From NCBI RefSeq assembly GCF_040719265.1, contig NZ_JBFDAH010000010.1, positions 62,001-126,000 on the forward strand: a DNA stretch of 64,000 nt, read 5' to 3'. Under the pieces are notes generated by a model. That model made no database searches, was not told the DNA's origin, and worked only from the letters and a program-made list of their open reading frames with translations. Below are positions 19,625 to 28,091 of the stretch, piece by piece. Numbering within the stretch: position 1 is the first letter of the stretch; every line of letters begins with the position of its first letter. This stretch comes from Aliikangiella maris. Lineage in GTDB: Bacteria; Pseudomonadota; Gammaproteobacteria; Enterobacterales; Kangiellaceae. The translations under genes were made by a program, and so were the position numbers.

Positions 19625-20662
19625 TTAACAATTACCCGGTGCGACAGGTTGCTGCATGGTAATGCAATGAATACCACCGCCACCTACCAGAATTTCATTT
19701 GCGTCAATCATATGGATTTTTCGTTCGGGAAATAAATCCACCATCATCTGATAAGCAGAATCATCCTGTTTACAACCAAAAGCAGGCATAATGACAGCGT
19801 TATTGATAATATAAAAATTAATATAAGATAGTGGAATTCGCTCTCCCGACTGATATTTGGCTTCAGGCTCAGGAATTTCAACCAAGCTAAGGCCATGCTC
19901 ATTAATCACTTGTTTATTTAGATGATAAATTTCGGTATTTTCGCCTAGCACCAGTGTTTTTTGAGTTAATATTGTTGATGGATTAACAAAACAGGCAATA
20001 TTATCAACATGTCCATTGGTATCAACATCACCAACAATTCCTCGTTCTAACCAAATAATCTGCTCAACACCTAATTCCAATTTAAGTTGTTGTTCAATAT
20101 CTTGCTGGCTTAGTGTTGGATTTCGATTAGGGTGCAACAAGCATTCTTTGGTAGTCAGCAACAGACCATTTCCATTTGAATGTACAGCCCCACCTTCGAG
20201 CACCATGTCTACACTCTGACAGGTGACTTTTTCGTATTGCGCAATAAATTGTGCAATTTTTCGATCTTTGTCATGTGGTACAAACTGTTCGCCCCACCCA
20301 TTAAACAAAAAGTCTTTCGCAATAAGCTGATTGTTTTGGGTCACCCAAATAGGAGATGTATCGCGTGCCCAGCTATCATCCAGTGAACAATTGATTAACT
20401 CAATTGCACTACTTAAATATTTTTTAGCCTTAGCTAAGTGCTCAGGTAAAATGAGCATTTTAACCGGTTCATATTCACTGATTTGATTGGCTACCTGGGA
20501 AAACACTTTGTGTGCGGTTTCCAGTCCATGCGACCAAATTGCGGTCCGGCACGGAAACATCATCCAGCTACAAGTGTGTGGTTCCCATTCAGCAGGCCAG
20601 TGCACACCGCCAGTCTGGTTTGCTTGAATGGCAGTTGTCTCATTGATTGTCATGCATGACAT
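19625..20662 (-). CDS. aguA: Agmatine deiminase
   Basis: 345 residues of the peptidyl-arginine-deiminase superfamily; hydrolyses agmatine to N-carbamoylputrescine and ammonia. Supporting motifs are HTCSWMMFPCR near the N-terminus, SWARDTSPIW, LEGGAVHSNGNG, GHVDNIACF with the catalytic His and Asp, and GGGGIHCITMQQP at the end with nucleophile Cys333. The gene lies 21 bases after speA and 30 before aguB, so the three are co-transcribed. The start codon sits inside a 14-base perfect palindrome (20648-20661), which could influence translation. A second ATG three codons later is possible. Confidence 0.94.
   Translation of the reverse strand: MSCMTINETTAIQANQTGGVHWPAEWEPHTCSWMMFPCRTAIWSHGLETAHKVFSQVANQISEYEPVKMLILPEHLAKAKKYLSSAIELINCSLDDSWARDTSPIWVTQNNQLIAKDFLFNGWGEQFVPHDKDRKIAQFIAQYEKVTCQSVDMVLEGGAVHSNGNGLLLTTKECLLHPNRNPTLSQQDIEQQLKLELGVEQIIWLERGIVGDVDTNGHVDNIACFVNPSTILTQKTLVLGENTEIYHLNKQVINEHGLSLVEIPEPEAKYQSGERIPLSYINFYIINNAVIMPAFGCKQDDSAYQMMVDLFPERKIHMIDANEILVGGGGIHCITMQQPVAPGNC
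20648..20661. promoter_or_regulatory. 14-bp palindrome at the aguA start codon
   Basis: TGTCATGCATGACA is a perfect palindrome covering the first codons of aguA. In mRNA it could form a stem only between two molecules or with a tight loop, so a DNA-binding or chance explanation is as likely. Confidence 0.3.
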
Positions 20663-20683
20663 GTGAAAGTCTCTTTATACAGA

Positions 20684-22633
20684 TTAGTCTTCTAAGTAAC
20701 AGTAGCCATAAATACCTTGACGCAGCTCTGCAAGATATTGACGCTGTAAATGCTGTGGCAGCTCTGTTTGCTTGAGTTGTCTTCGATATGATTCCAACAA
20801 GGTTTTGGAATCAATGTCGACATATTCTAATAACTCTTCAACACTAATCCCCTGTTGACTGGCAACGCGCACAAGTTCTCCTTGCTCATTTAAAGCTAAG
20901 TCAACCGTATGGGTGTCCCCAAATAAATTATGCATATCGCCCAAAATTTCTTGATAAGCGCCGACTAAAAACAAACCTAACAAATAATCATCGCCAATTT
21001 GATAGGAGGGTAAATCAATTGTCGGCGTTACTCCTTGAGCGTTTACATATTGCTTAATTCGTCCATCACTGTCACAAGTAATATCTTGTAAAATTACCGC
21101 TTCACCTGGTACGGTATCCAAGTTTTGCAATGGCATAATTGGAAAGACCTGCTCAATTGCCCAGGCATCTGGTAATGATTGAAACACTGAAAAATTGACA
21201 AAGTACTGACTCGCCAGTCGCCGTTGCAGCTTATCAAGAATTTCTTCGTGCGTTTGTATTTCTGGATTTAACCGATCTTTAACAGTAAATAAAATTTGTC
21301 GCTGTAAAACTTCGGCTTGTGCTCTTTCGGTAATACTGATGATGCCGTGGTTAAACACTTCCTGAGCCTGTTTCAATAAATAGTCAGCACTATGATAGTT
21401 TTCGATCAGTTGATGATTATCATCTGCTTCTTGTGCATCGACCAGATTTTGCCATAAGCTTTGAATAATTGGATGACAATCTTCATCAGGTTCTAGTGTT
21501 GTTATGGTCTGCCGCATCGGCTTTTCTACATCGATAACATTAGCCACCAACACAGCATGATGTGCAGTAAGAGCTCGCCCAGACTCAGTAATAATCGAAG
21601 GATGTGGAATCTGATTTTCTTCAGCCATTTCAAAAAACGCATTGACCACATTATTCGCATATTCAGCAAAAGTATAGTTTACTGAACAGTGGCTCTGACT
21701 TTGTGTCCCTTCATAGTCAATGCCCAACCCACCGCCAACATCAACGGTGTTAACTGGTACGCCCATCTTGCGCAACTCGGCATAAAAACGCGCGCATTCA
21801 TGCAACCCGTTTTGAATATCACGTATTGCAGTTAATTGTGATCCCAAATGAAAATGCAATAATTGAAAAATATCCAGTTGCCCAACATCTGTTAAGCGCT
21901 GTACTAAAGCAAGCACCTGACTGGCAGATAAACCAAATTTAGAATGCTCACCTCCTGAATCCTGCCATTTGCTTTCGCCTTTAGTTGCCAGTTTTACTCG
22001 CACACCAATGCGTGGTTTAACTTGCATTTGCTCTGCTTCTTTGAGTAACAACTCAAGCTCAGACATTTTTTCGATTACGATAAAAACTTTATGACCAAGT
22101 TGTGATGCAATAAGTGCTGCGCGCAGATACTCACGATCTTTATACCCATTGCACACTATCGTTGAATTAGTACTTTCTGAAAATGCCAGTACGGCCATTA
22201 ATTCTGGCTTACTTCCGGCTTCAAGCCCCACTTGTGGTTTTTCCAGTATCTGATTGGTATTAATCAAGCCTTCAATAACATTGCGTTGTTGATTAACTTT
22301 CACCGGATAACAAACCGTGTAATCGCCTTGATATTCGAACTGACTGATTGCACGATTAAAGGCCTGACAAAGCACCTTAACCTGGTGACGCAAAATGTCA
22401 GGAAAACGTAAAAGCACCGGCATTTGAAAGCCTTTTTCACGCATAGCCTGGCAGACTTGATTTAGTTCAAATGTTTTCTCTGGTTGTTCAGGATCGGGAC
22501 GCACGACCAACATACCCTGTTCATTCAGATCAAAATATTGATTGCTCCAATAAGCAAGATTATAGTATTGACGCGCTTGTTCAATATTCCAGGCGTCAGG
22601 CTCATTAAGATATTCATGGATACGTTTAATCAA
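20684..22633 (-). CDS. speA: Biosynthetic arginine decarboxylase
   Basis: About 649 residues; PLP-dependent alanine-racemase-fold enzyme that decarboxylates arginine to agmatine, the first step of this operon's pathway. YPVKVNQQ carries the PLP-binding lysine, about residue 112. GGGLGIDYEGTQSQS, ESGRALTAHHAVLV and CDSDGRI match family motifs, and the length fits SpeA. Start choice: a frame open to TTG 22648 exists, but GGAGGGG lies just after that codon and 6 bases before a second TTG at 22633, while nothing like a ribosome site precedes 22648. I therefore prefer 22633. It follows speE by about 100 bases and precedes aguA by 21. Confidence 0.93.
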   Translation of the reverse strand: MIKRIHEYLNEPDAWNIEQARQYYNLAYWSNQYFDLNEQGMLVVRPDPEQPEKTFELNQVCQAMREKGFQMPVLLRFPDILRHQVKVLCQAFNRAISQFEYQGDYTVCYPVKVNQQRNVIEGLINTNQILEKPQVGLEAGSKPELMAVLAFSESTNSTIVCNGYKDREYLRAALIASQLGHKVFIVIEKMSELELLLKEAEQMQVKPRIGVRVKLATKGESKWQDSGGEHSKFGLSASQVLALVQRLTDVGQLDIFQLLHFHLGSQLTAIRDIQNGLHECARFYAELRKMGVPVNTVDVGGGLGIDYEGTQSQSHCSVNYTFAEYANNVVNAFFEMAEENQIPHPSIITESGRALTAHHAVLVANVIDVEKPMRQTITTLEPDEDCHPIIQSLWQNLVDAQEADDNHQLIENYHSADYLLKQAQEVFNHGIISITERAQAEVLQRQILFTVKDRLNPEIQTHEEILDKLQRRLASQYFVNFSVFQSLPDAWAIEQVFPIMPLQNLDTVPGEAVILQDITCDSDGRIKQYVNAQGVTPTIDLPSYQIGDDYLLGLFLVGAYQEILGDMHNLFGDTHTVDLALNEQGELVRVASQQGISVEELLEYVDIDSKTLLESYRRQLKQTELPQHLQRQYLAELRQGIYGYCYLED

Positions 22634-22720
22634 CGACGCCCCTCCCAAATAAAATAATCAGAATTTGGTGTACCGAATAGATACCAACTTAAAAAGTCAG
22701 TTAACAATTTTGATCTTTCT

Positions 22721-22747
22721 CAGCCGCGTTATTAAATTAAGCGGCTG
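22721..22747 (-). other. Stem-loop between speE and speA
   Basis: CAGCCGC and GCGGCTG form a 7-bp GC stem around a 13-base AT loop, spanning the speE stop codon. No T-run follows on the transcribed strand. It may stabilise the upstream message or reduce read-through within the polyamine operon. Confidence 0.5.
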
Positions 22748-23594
22748 GATTTAAAGTATTAACAACATACTGCGGCAGCGCAAATGCGGCTACATGTATT
22801 GCTGGATTATAATACCGAGTAGTAAAGCCAGCTTCTTGATAACGCTGGGCGATAATATCTTGAGGTAAATGGCGTAGTTCAGAGTTATCTGTTCCCCAAG
22901 CCAGAGTCATTACCCCACCAACATAAGTTGGTACTGCTGCCGCAAAAAACCAGCGATCAGCAAAAATATTCTCAAATCGATTGTAAGTCGTCAACAGCTC
23001 ATCCGGTTGCATATAGCAAACACCATTTTGTGTTGCCAACACACCACCATCAGTTAATGCATTTTTACAACCTAGATAAAAACGTGATGTAAACAGTACT
23101 TCACCAGGGCCTTCCGGATCAGTACTATCAGAAATAATAACATCAAATTTTTCCTGATTGTTCACTACAAAGTCAACGCCATCGGCAATTACAAGATTAA
23201 CACGAGGATCCTCGAAGGCTCCTGCAGAGTGGTCAGGAAAATACTTAACACACATGTCGATAACAGCTGAATCAATTTCAACCATTGTCACATGTTCTAT
23301 CTGCGGGTGGCGTAATACCTCACGCAATATTCCACCGTCTCCACCACCAATAATTAAAACACGCTTGGCGTGACCATGGGCAAATAACGGAACATGTGTC
23401 AGCATTTCATGATAGACAAATTCATCTTTTTGAGTCGTTTGCACGACACCATCCAGCGCCATGATACGCCCAAATTGAGAATTTTCGAATATAATCAAAT
23501 GCTGGTGATCGGTACGATTTTCAAATAACACTTCATCGATCAAAAAACTCTGACCATAACTACGGTAAAGTGTTTCAAGAAATCTTTTAGCCAT
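22737..23594 (-). CDS. speE: Spermidine synthase
   Basis: 285 residues; transfers the aminopropyl group of decarboxylated S-adenosylmethionine to putrescine. The Rossmann-like aminopropyltransferase core shows LIIGGGDGGILREVLRH for the nucleotide site, VEIDSAVID for its ribose-binding acid, DGVDFV, and DVIISDSTDPEGP with the catalytic Asp and gate-keeping loop. Tyr/Gln residues in QFGRIMALDGVVQTT fit the substrate pocket. Length is standard. The gene lies 42 bases downstream of speD, which supplies its co-substrate, and upstream of the putrescine-making genes, so both substrates come from the same transcript. Confidence 0.95.
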   Translation of the reverse strand: MAKRFLETLYRSYGQSFLIDEVLFENRTDHQHLIIFENSQFGRIMALDGVVQTTQKDEFVYHEMLTHVPLFAHGHAKRVLIIGGGDGGILREVLRHPQIEHVTMVEIDSAVIDMCVKYFPDHSAGAFEDPRVNLVIADGVDFVVNNQEKFDVIISDSTDPEGPGEVLFTSRFYLGCKNALTDGGVLATQNGVCYMQPDELLTTYNRFENIFADRWFFAAAVPTYVGGVMTLAWGTDNSELRHLPQDIIAQRYQEAGFTTRYYNPAIHVAAFALPQYVVNTLNPAA

Positions 23595-23635
23595 GAATAA
23601 GCCCCCTCAATTTAAATAGCACGAATAATAACATC

Positions 23636-24127
23636 TTATTCGCTGATATTCTCACCGCGGAGGATCTCACGCACATCAATACGCGAAGGCAAAAATGCCT
23701 GGCGCAATATTTCCGTCGCTTTATGTGGCTCGGCATCACCACACATAAAGACATCAAACGCCGCATAATCAGCCTCAGGCCAGGTATGCACGCTTATATG
23801 CGATTCAGCTAGTACAGCAACGCCAGAAATTCCACCATTTGGGGTAAAATGGTGCATATGAATATGCAACAAAGTTGCCCCGCATTCCTTAACAGAATCT
23901 CTAAATGCCTTTTCCATGACCTGCAAATCATCTAACTTTGAGGCCCCCCAAAGATCGATAATTATATGTGTACCAGCAAATACTTTGCCATCACGGCGTA
24001 TGAAATGATCGTTTCGCTCATCGTTCTCGTTGACATTAACATACTCAGGCCAACGAGTTTCTGTTGCGACTGTAGGATCAATCTCAGAGTTATAGTCGAA
24101 GCCTTCAGACACTTCAGTATCTCCCAT
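23636..24127 (-). CDS. speD: S-adenosylmethionine decarboxylase proenzyme
   Basis: About 163 residues, a small prokaryotic pyruvoyl enzyme. AESHISVHTWPE contains the Glu-Ser bond that self-cleaves to give the pyruvoyl group, followed by the catalytic His and, in DVFMCGD, the catalytic Cys. HHFTPNGGISGVAVL is also family-typical. Compared with the minimal class-1B proteins of about 125 residues there is an N-terminal extension of about 45 residues rich in Asp/Glu. ATG 24127 is preferred over TTG 24133, since neither has a good ribosome site and ATG is stronger. First gene of the polyamine operon, so its promoter lies in 24134-24467. Confidence 0.93.
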   Translation of the reverse strand: MGDTEVSEGFDYNSEIDPTVATETRWPEYVNVNENDERNDHFIRRDGKVFAGTHIIIDLWGASKLDDLQVMEKAFRDSVKECGATLLHIHMHHFTPNGGISGVAVLAESHISVHTWPEADYAAFDVFMCGDAEPHKATEILRQAFLPSRIDVREILRGENISE

Positions 24128-24133
24128 AAACAA

Positions 24134-24467
24134 AGGATTAAAAGTTTTCTGGCGAACGAAACGTGTTCAAATTAAACCAGACCTATCAGCCGGACTGCCC
24201 CAAGGTTACGATTTCAGACGCATTATTAACAACTTTAAATGTGTCATAAATCGTCCAAACAATGAACAGCCAACAATTTTTTGGAGAGAGCTTTATACGC
24301 GATTTTGGCCAAATAGCAAGTAAAATCTCACTCGAAAGAATAAATAACCTCAAACATCCAAATATTTCTAATCAATATGGCCAGATTATTGAAATTTATG
24401 GACAAATCAAACAAATTAGTGTGTAGATTTAACGTAAAAAATGAACAATTATTTCTCGACTGTTAAC
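24134..24467. other. Upstream region of the polyamine operon
   Basis: About 330 bases between arsR's stop and speD, both on the minus strand. It must hold the operon promoter, but I cannot pick a convincing -35/-10 pair. No gene or repeat is visible. Confidence 0.4.
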
Positions 24468-24794
24468 TTAACGACAAGCGTTATTCGAGCAACATTCTTC
24501 CATTAAAAAACCAATCACTTCTTGTAAAACTTCAAACTGTGGGAAGCAATGCAACTCCCGACTTTCTCGAACCTGCTTAACCAAACCCACTTTAACTAAT
24601 TTTGCTATATGATGAGACAAAGTGGAAGCTGGAATATTTAATTCCTGCTGAATTTTTCCAACGGTCGTCCCTTCCAGTCCAAAAGATACTAAATATTTAA
24701 AAATGGCCAATCGAGTTGGATGTCCTAACTCAGCGATACGCCCCGCAACGATTTCCAAAGAAAGATCAGACTCATTAGCTGCATTTGACATCAA
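24468..24794 (-). CDS. ArsR/SmtB-family transcriptional regulator
   Basis: 108 residues with a winged helix: IAELGHPTRLAIFKYLV is the typical ArsR entry helix, and IQQELNIPASTLSHHIAKLV the recognition helix region (about 44-63). The C-terminus EECCSNNACR has three cysteines that could bind a metal or sense thiol or redox state, unlike the classic ELCVCDL site, which is absent. GGAG lies 5 bases before the ATG. It is divergent from a eukaryotic-type glutathione synthetase, with a 14-base tandem array between them, so self-regulation and control of that gene are reasonable inferences. Confidence 0.88.
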   Translation of the reverse strand: MMSNAANESDLSLEIVAGRIAELGHPTRLAIFKYLVSFGLEGTTVGKIQQELNIPASTLSHHIAKLVKVGLVKQVRESRELHCFPQFEVLQEVIGFLMEECCSNNACR

Positions 24795-24807
24795 AGAAAC
24801 TCCACTT

Positions 24808-24877
24808 ACATTAACCCAGTTATATTAACCCAATTATATTAACCCAGTAGTATTAACCTGTCGCATTAACTCAGTTG
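24808..24877. repeat. 14-bp tandem repeat array upstream of arsR
   Basis: Five units related to ATATTAACCCAGTT occupy 24808-24821, 24822-24835, 24836-24849, 24850-24863 and about 24864-24877. The first three are nearly identical and the last two degenerate. They lie in the arsR leader or promoter, between it and the divergent promoter at 24949, and could be regulator sites or simple slippage products. Confidence 0.75.
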
Positions 24878-24948
24878 TACTGATCAGTCGGCACAACATA
24901 GACAACCGACAACCGCTCAAATAGTCCCCGTTAATAATCGAAACAGGA

Positions 24949-24978
24949 TTGACAATTCGATAATACTAGAAATATAAT
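24949..24978 (+). promoter_or_regulatory. Consensus sigma70 promoter for the glutathione-synthetase gene
   Basis: TTGACA at 24949-24954 and TATAAT at 24973-24978 are both perfect hexamers, with an 18-base spacer. Start near 24985 gives a leader of about 200 bases. I see no RNA element there beyond a six-codon mini frame at 25159-25179. Confidence 0.8.
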
Positions 24979-25187
24979 ATTTCGACTATTCTGGAAATAT
25001 AGTACTTTAACAGCAACAATACTTTTTGTTTAACTTTATCATTATATAAATTAAGCGAGCGGCTTGCTCAGACAAATACTAAAAATTGAAACCAGCAAAA
25101 TCAACAACTGGTATTTCATGTGAAAGTAAACGAAGAAAAGGCAAACGAAGAAATAACGATGAATAAATCAAAGGTTTAACACTCGCA

Positions 25188-26678
25188 ATGAAACCAAACC
25201 TCAATAACCAACTAATCGACGGCCAGGATGGCAAATCTTTTCAAATTACACCCGCACCAGGTGATACAACTTGGCATGAACAAGGCTTCAATCTACCGCA
25301 ATTAATTCATCATCAACAACAGTTTTTACTTGGGGTGCACTCATCATATGATCAATTTACGCCTTGTAAAATCAGTCTCACACCATGGCAAATTACCCAA
25401 CAACAGTTCAATGATGCACTAGTGAGTGCCAAATTACTCAGCCGTATTTTTTACAAATTGAGTCAAATGCCTGAGTTAATGCTTTCCATGTTGCAAGATT
25501 ACAAGGTAACGGACACAACACAATCTTTGGCCCCTCATCAATTACCTAAAAATCTGTTAAGTCATTTTAAACATTATTTACACTCACAAGTGAATAATAG
25601 GAGAAAACCGATTAAAGCTATACCCGTTAATCTCAGTCGGCAGGATTTACTTTATGATCAAGATGGTCATTGGAAACTTGTTGAAAGCAACTCGATAGCT
25701 GCTGGTATGGGACCATTTAGTGAAGTTCTCAGTAACTTGCTTGAGAGCCAATCTTCAATGCGCTTTAATAAGTTTGCGCCGAATCCAGCAATTTATCAGC
25801 AAGCAGCAACTATTTTTAATGCGGCTAAGAAAAACGCCTTACTTAATCAACCTGTCATCGTTTTTTTAATCGCGGCAGATGAAGATAATATTTACGACCA
25901 GAATTATTTAATCAATCAGATTAGCCTGATGGGTGCGATTGTTAAGCGTTTGACATTGATTCAATTGAAACAACAAATAAAGTCAAAAAATAATCGACTA
26001 TATTTATCATCGGGTGAAACTATTGACTGTATATATTATCGAACCGGTTATAATTATAAGGATTATATTTTTACTGATGACGCTGTTCATTCAAGTTCAG
26101 CTCACTCGATCGATGAGTTAATGTCATTCAGACAATGGATAGAACAACATCAAATCTGTAGTATTCCAACAATCAATCATCAAGTGGCCACATCAAAATG
26201 GATACAAATGAAGCTGAGCCAGCTTTCTATACAAGAAATAAAAATCAACTTTGAATTGTCACAACAAGAAAGTGAAAACGTCAAGCAAACTTTAGCCAAT
26301 AATTATCAAATTATCAGCCATCAGCAACAGATAGTAGAAGCACTAAAAGAAAGATGTTGGATCCTGAAAAGTCAGCATGAAGGTGGCAATAGCGTGTACG
26401 ATATAAGCACACCTCTGCCCACTTTAGACTTGCAGCATGAAAAATATCTATTGATGCAAAAAATCAACTCAGTGATTCGTCAAGAAGAAATTCATTTATT
26501 AACAGCCAATACAATACAGTCGACTCATTCAGTGATATCGGAGTTAGGTATTTTTACGGTTGGGAATGACCACCATTATGGCGGTTATTTGCTGCGCTCT
26601 AAACCGGCTAATCAACTCCAATGTGGAGTGCACAGCGCTGGCGGTTTTTTAGACACACTGGTTATAGCAGATAAATAA
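25188..26678 (+). CDS. Eukaryotic-type glutathione synthetase (ATP-grasp)
   Basis: 496 residues resembling the eukaryotic GSS family rather than bacterial GshB. Matching blocks in order: KLVESNSIAAGMGPFSEVL near 164-182 (the substrate-binding QIEINTIS region), CIYYRTGYNYKDY near 284, IPTINHQVATSKWIQMKLS, WILKSQHEGGNSVYDI (glycine-rich ATP-grasp loop), then ELGIFTV and GGYLLRSKP with GVHSAGGFLDTL at the end. The expected reaction is gamma-Glu-Cys plus glycine to glutathione in the cytoplasm; a related amide-ligase substrate cannot be excluded. The ribosome site is weak (AAAGG about 13 bases upstream). No gshA in the window. It has a consensus promoter and a divergent ArsR gene. Confidence 0.8.
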   Translation: MKPNLNNQLIDGQDGKSFQITPAPGDTTWHEQGFNLPQLIHHQQQFLLGVHSSYDQFTPCKISLTPWQITQQQFNDALVSAKLLSRIFYKLSQMPELMLSMLQDYKVTDTTQSLAPHQLPKNLLSHFKHYLHSQVNNRRKPIKAIPVNLSRQDLLYDQDGHWKLVESNSIAAGMGPFSEVLSNLLESQSSMRFNKFAPNPAIYQQAATIFNAAKKNALLNQPVIVFLIAADEDNIYDQNYLINQISLMGAIVKRLTLIQLKQQIKSKNNRLYLSSGETIDCIYYRTGYNYKDYIFTDDAVHSSSAHSIDELMSFRQWIEQHQICSIPTINHQVATSKWIQMKLSQLSIQEIKINFELSQQESENVKQTLANNYQIISHQQQIVEALKERCWILKSQHEGGNSVYDISTPLPTLDLQHEKYLLMQKINSVIRQEEIHLLTANTIQSTHSVISELGIFTVGNDHHYGGYLLRSKPANQLQCGVHSAGGFLDTLVIADK

Positions 26679-26713
26679 AAGCTCGATAGATGCATATTGT
26701 TTATCTCTTTGAG

Positions 26714-27322
26714 TTAATGCACAATTAATTTTAATTGTTTAAAAGCGGTTTTAATTTGAATAAATGTTTTACTATCACCGCCTTTATCGGGATGATGAAT
26801 TTGCGCTAATTCGTTATAACGCTTTTTCAGTTTCTCTGGTGTCAATGAAGCAACCTTATCTAATCCTAACGTTTGCAAAGCTTCCGACTGTTGATTAAAT
26901 GCCAAATACTTTTCCCAAAACTGACTTTGTAATTTAACGATTTGTTCATCCGACAAATATAAATTCTGTGGATTGAGATAATAAGCCTGTAAAAAGTCTG
27001 GCTCAGCCAAATCAGTTGTTGAGCAACCAGCTTTACTAATTTGAATTAGCAAGGCAGAAATTTGTAAGTGATAACCATCATGACTCAGTTGAGATTTTAA
27101 TGAATACAAACGATTAAATAAGTAAAAATGTTTACGATACAGTCCGGTTGCATTGCCCAATGACACAAAAAAGTCGGGTAAATTTTTATCAATAAACCTT
27201 AGTAAATCATACTCTTTAATTGGCTCAACCTGTATAGATAAGTATTCTAAAACAGGTTTTAAGTCCGGTTCAATTTTGTCAAAAATCTTTTCACGATTTA
27301 ACTGTCGAATTAAATAATTCAT
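26714..27322 (-). CDS. DnaJ-related protein with C-terminal J domain
   Basis: 202 residues. The N-terminal two thirds match the DNAJ-related domain found in gammaproteobacteria (helical, YLSIQVEPIKEYDLLRFI, FYLFNRLYSLKSQL). The C-terminal J domain is present from about 145: LKKRYNELAQIHHPDKGGDS with an intact HPD, needed to stimulate an Hsp70. It lacks the Gly/Phe region and zinc fingers of DnaJ itself, so it is a specialised co-chaperone whose client is unknown. Converges on the glutathione-synthetase gene with 35 bases between stops and no clear terminator. Confidence 0.85.
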   Translation of the reverse strand: MNYLIRQLNREKIFDKIEPDLKPVLEYLSIQVEPIKEYDLLRFIDKNLPDFFVSLGNATGLYRKHFYLFNRLYSLKSQLSHDGYHLQISALLIQISKAGCSTTDLAEPDFLQAYYLNPQNLYLSDEQIVKLQSQFWEKYLAFNQQSEALQTLGLDKVASLTPEKLKKRYNELAQIHHPDKGGDSKTFIQIKTAFKQLKLIVH

Positions 27323-28091
27323 TCATAACCTTTTTGGTTGGCCCATTAATTAATTGATTTAAAAACTTGTCGATGATGAAACAATGTACAGCCCAATGGT
27401 GTTATGCTAAAAAAATATGTTTTTTAAATTCATTCTTTATCCAAAATAAAAATATTTATTGAATGCCTTATCTCTAATTTGCGAACTTTCTAAGGGAAAA
27501 AACCTCTTTAAGAGATAAAAAAATATTTAATTCGATAAAAGAAACACTTTTTAGTTTTTTTTTCACCTTCTATGAACCAGTTCACACTTTAACAGACTGA
27601 ATTTAGTATAGTCGCTTGGCAATTCGTATACAGCAGTAAGCGATCAGTTTTAAACAATAAAAGAATAGTGAATAAGTATTAATCACATAAACAACTACTG
27701 ATAAGAATAATAGCAATCTACCAGGTAATAAATGTCTCAATGTGGCAGTTATCGTTTAACTAACCTTTTTCACATTGATCTATTTACTGTGAATTTAATT
27801 GCGCATTCCTTTATTTAGTATGTTTTTCAAGAATTAATATTTAACATCAACTATTTTTATACGTTGCGCTCGGATAAATCAATGAAACACGTGGGATTTG
27901 TCGTTAGCATTTAAAATGTTAAACCACATGCTTGCCGGTTTTAGTTGATAAATATTTGTCATCAATTGATTTATCTGTTGCATCGCTTATCAAATTAAGC
28001 GCTTATGATTAATTGCTAAATCAAGCTGTTGTCCAATTGTAAGCCTAACAATACTAAATCATACAACCTAAGGATATAGGGCGTTAAAACG
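27323..28091. promoter_or_regulatory. Long leader region of the TonB-dependent receptor
   Basis: 769 bases without a gene. Near its 3' end are small inverted repeats: GATAAAT at 27947-27953 with ATTTATC at 27969-27975, and CGCTTA at 27984-27989 with TAAGCG at 27996-28001. These could be operator or leader RNA structures. No known riboswitch pattern is recognised. Confidence 0.4.

Noticed and set aside
25159..25179. Six-codon leader peptide before the glutathione-synthetase gene
   Set aside because: Very short and expected by chance; no attenuator stem follows.
25188..26678. Glutathionylspermidine synthase
   Set aside because: Motifs follow eukaryotic glutathione synthetase; the amidase domain and GspS signatures are absent.
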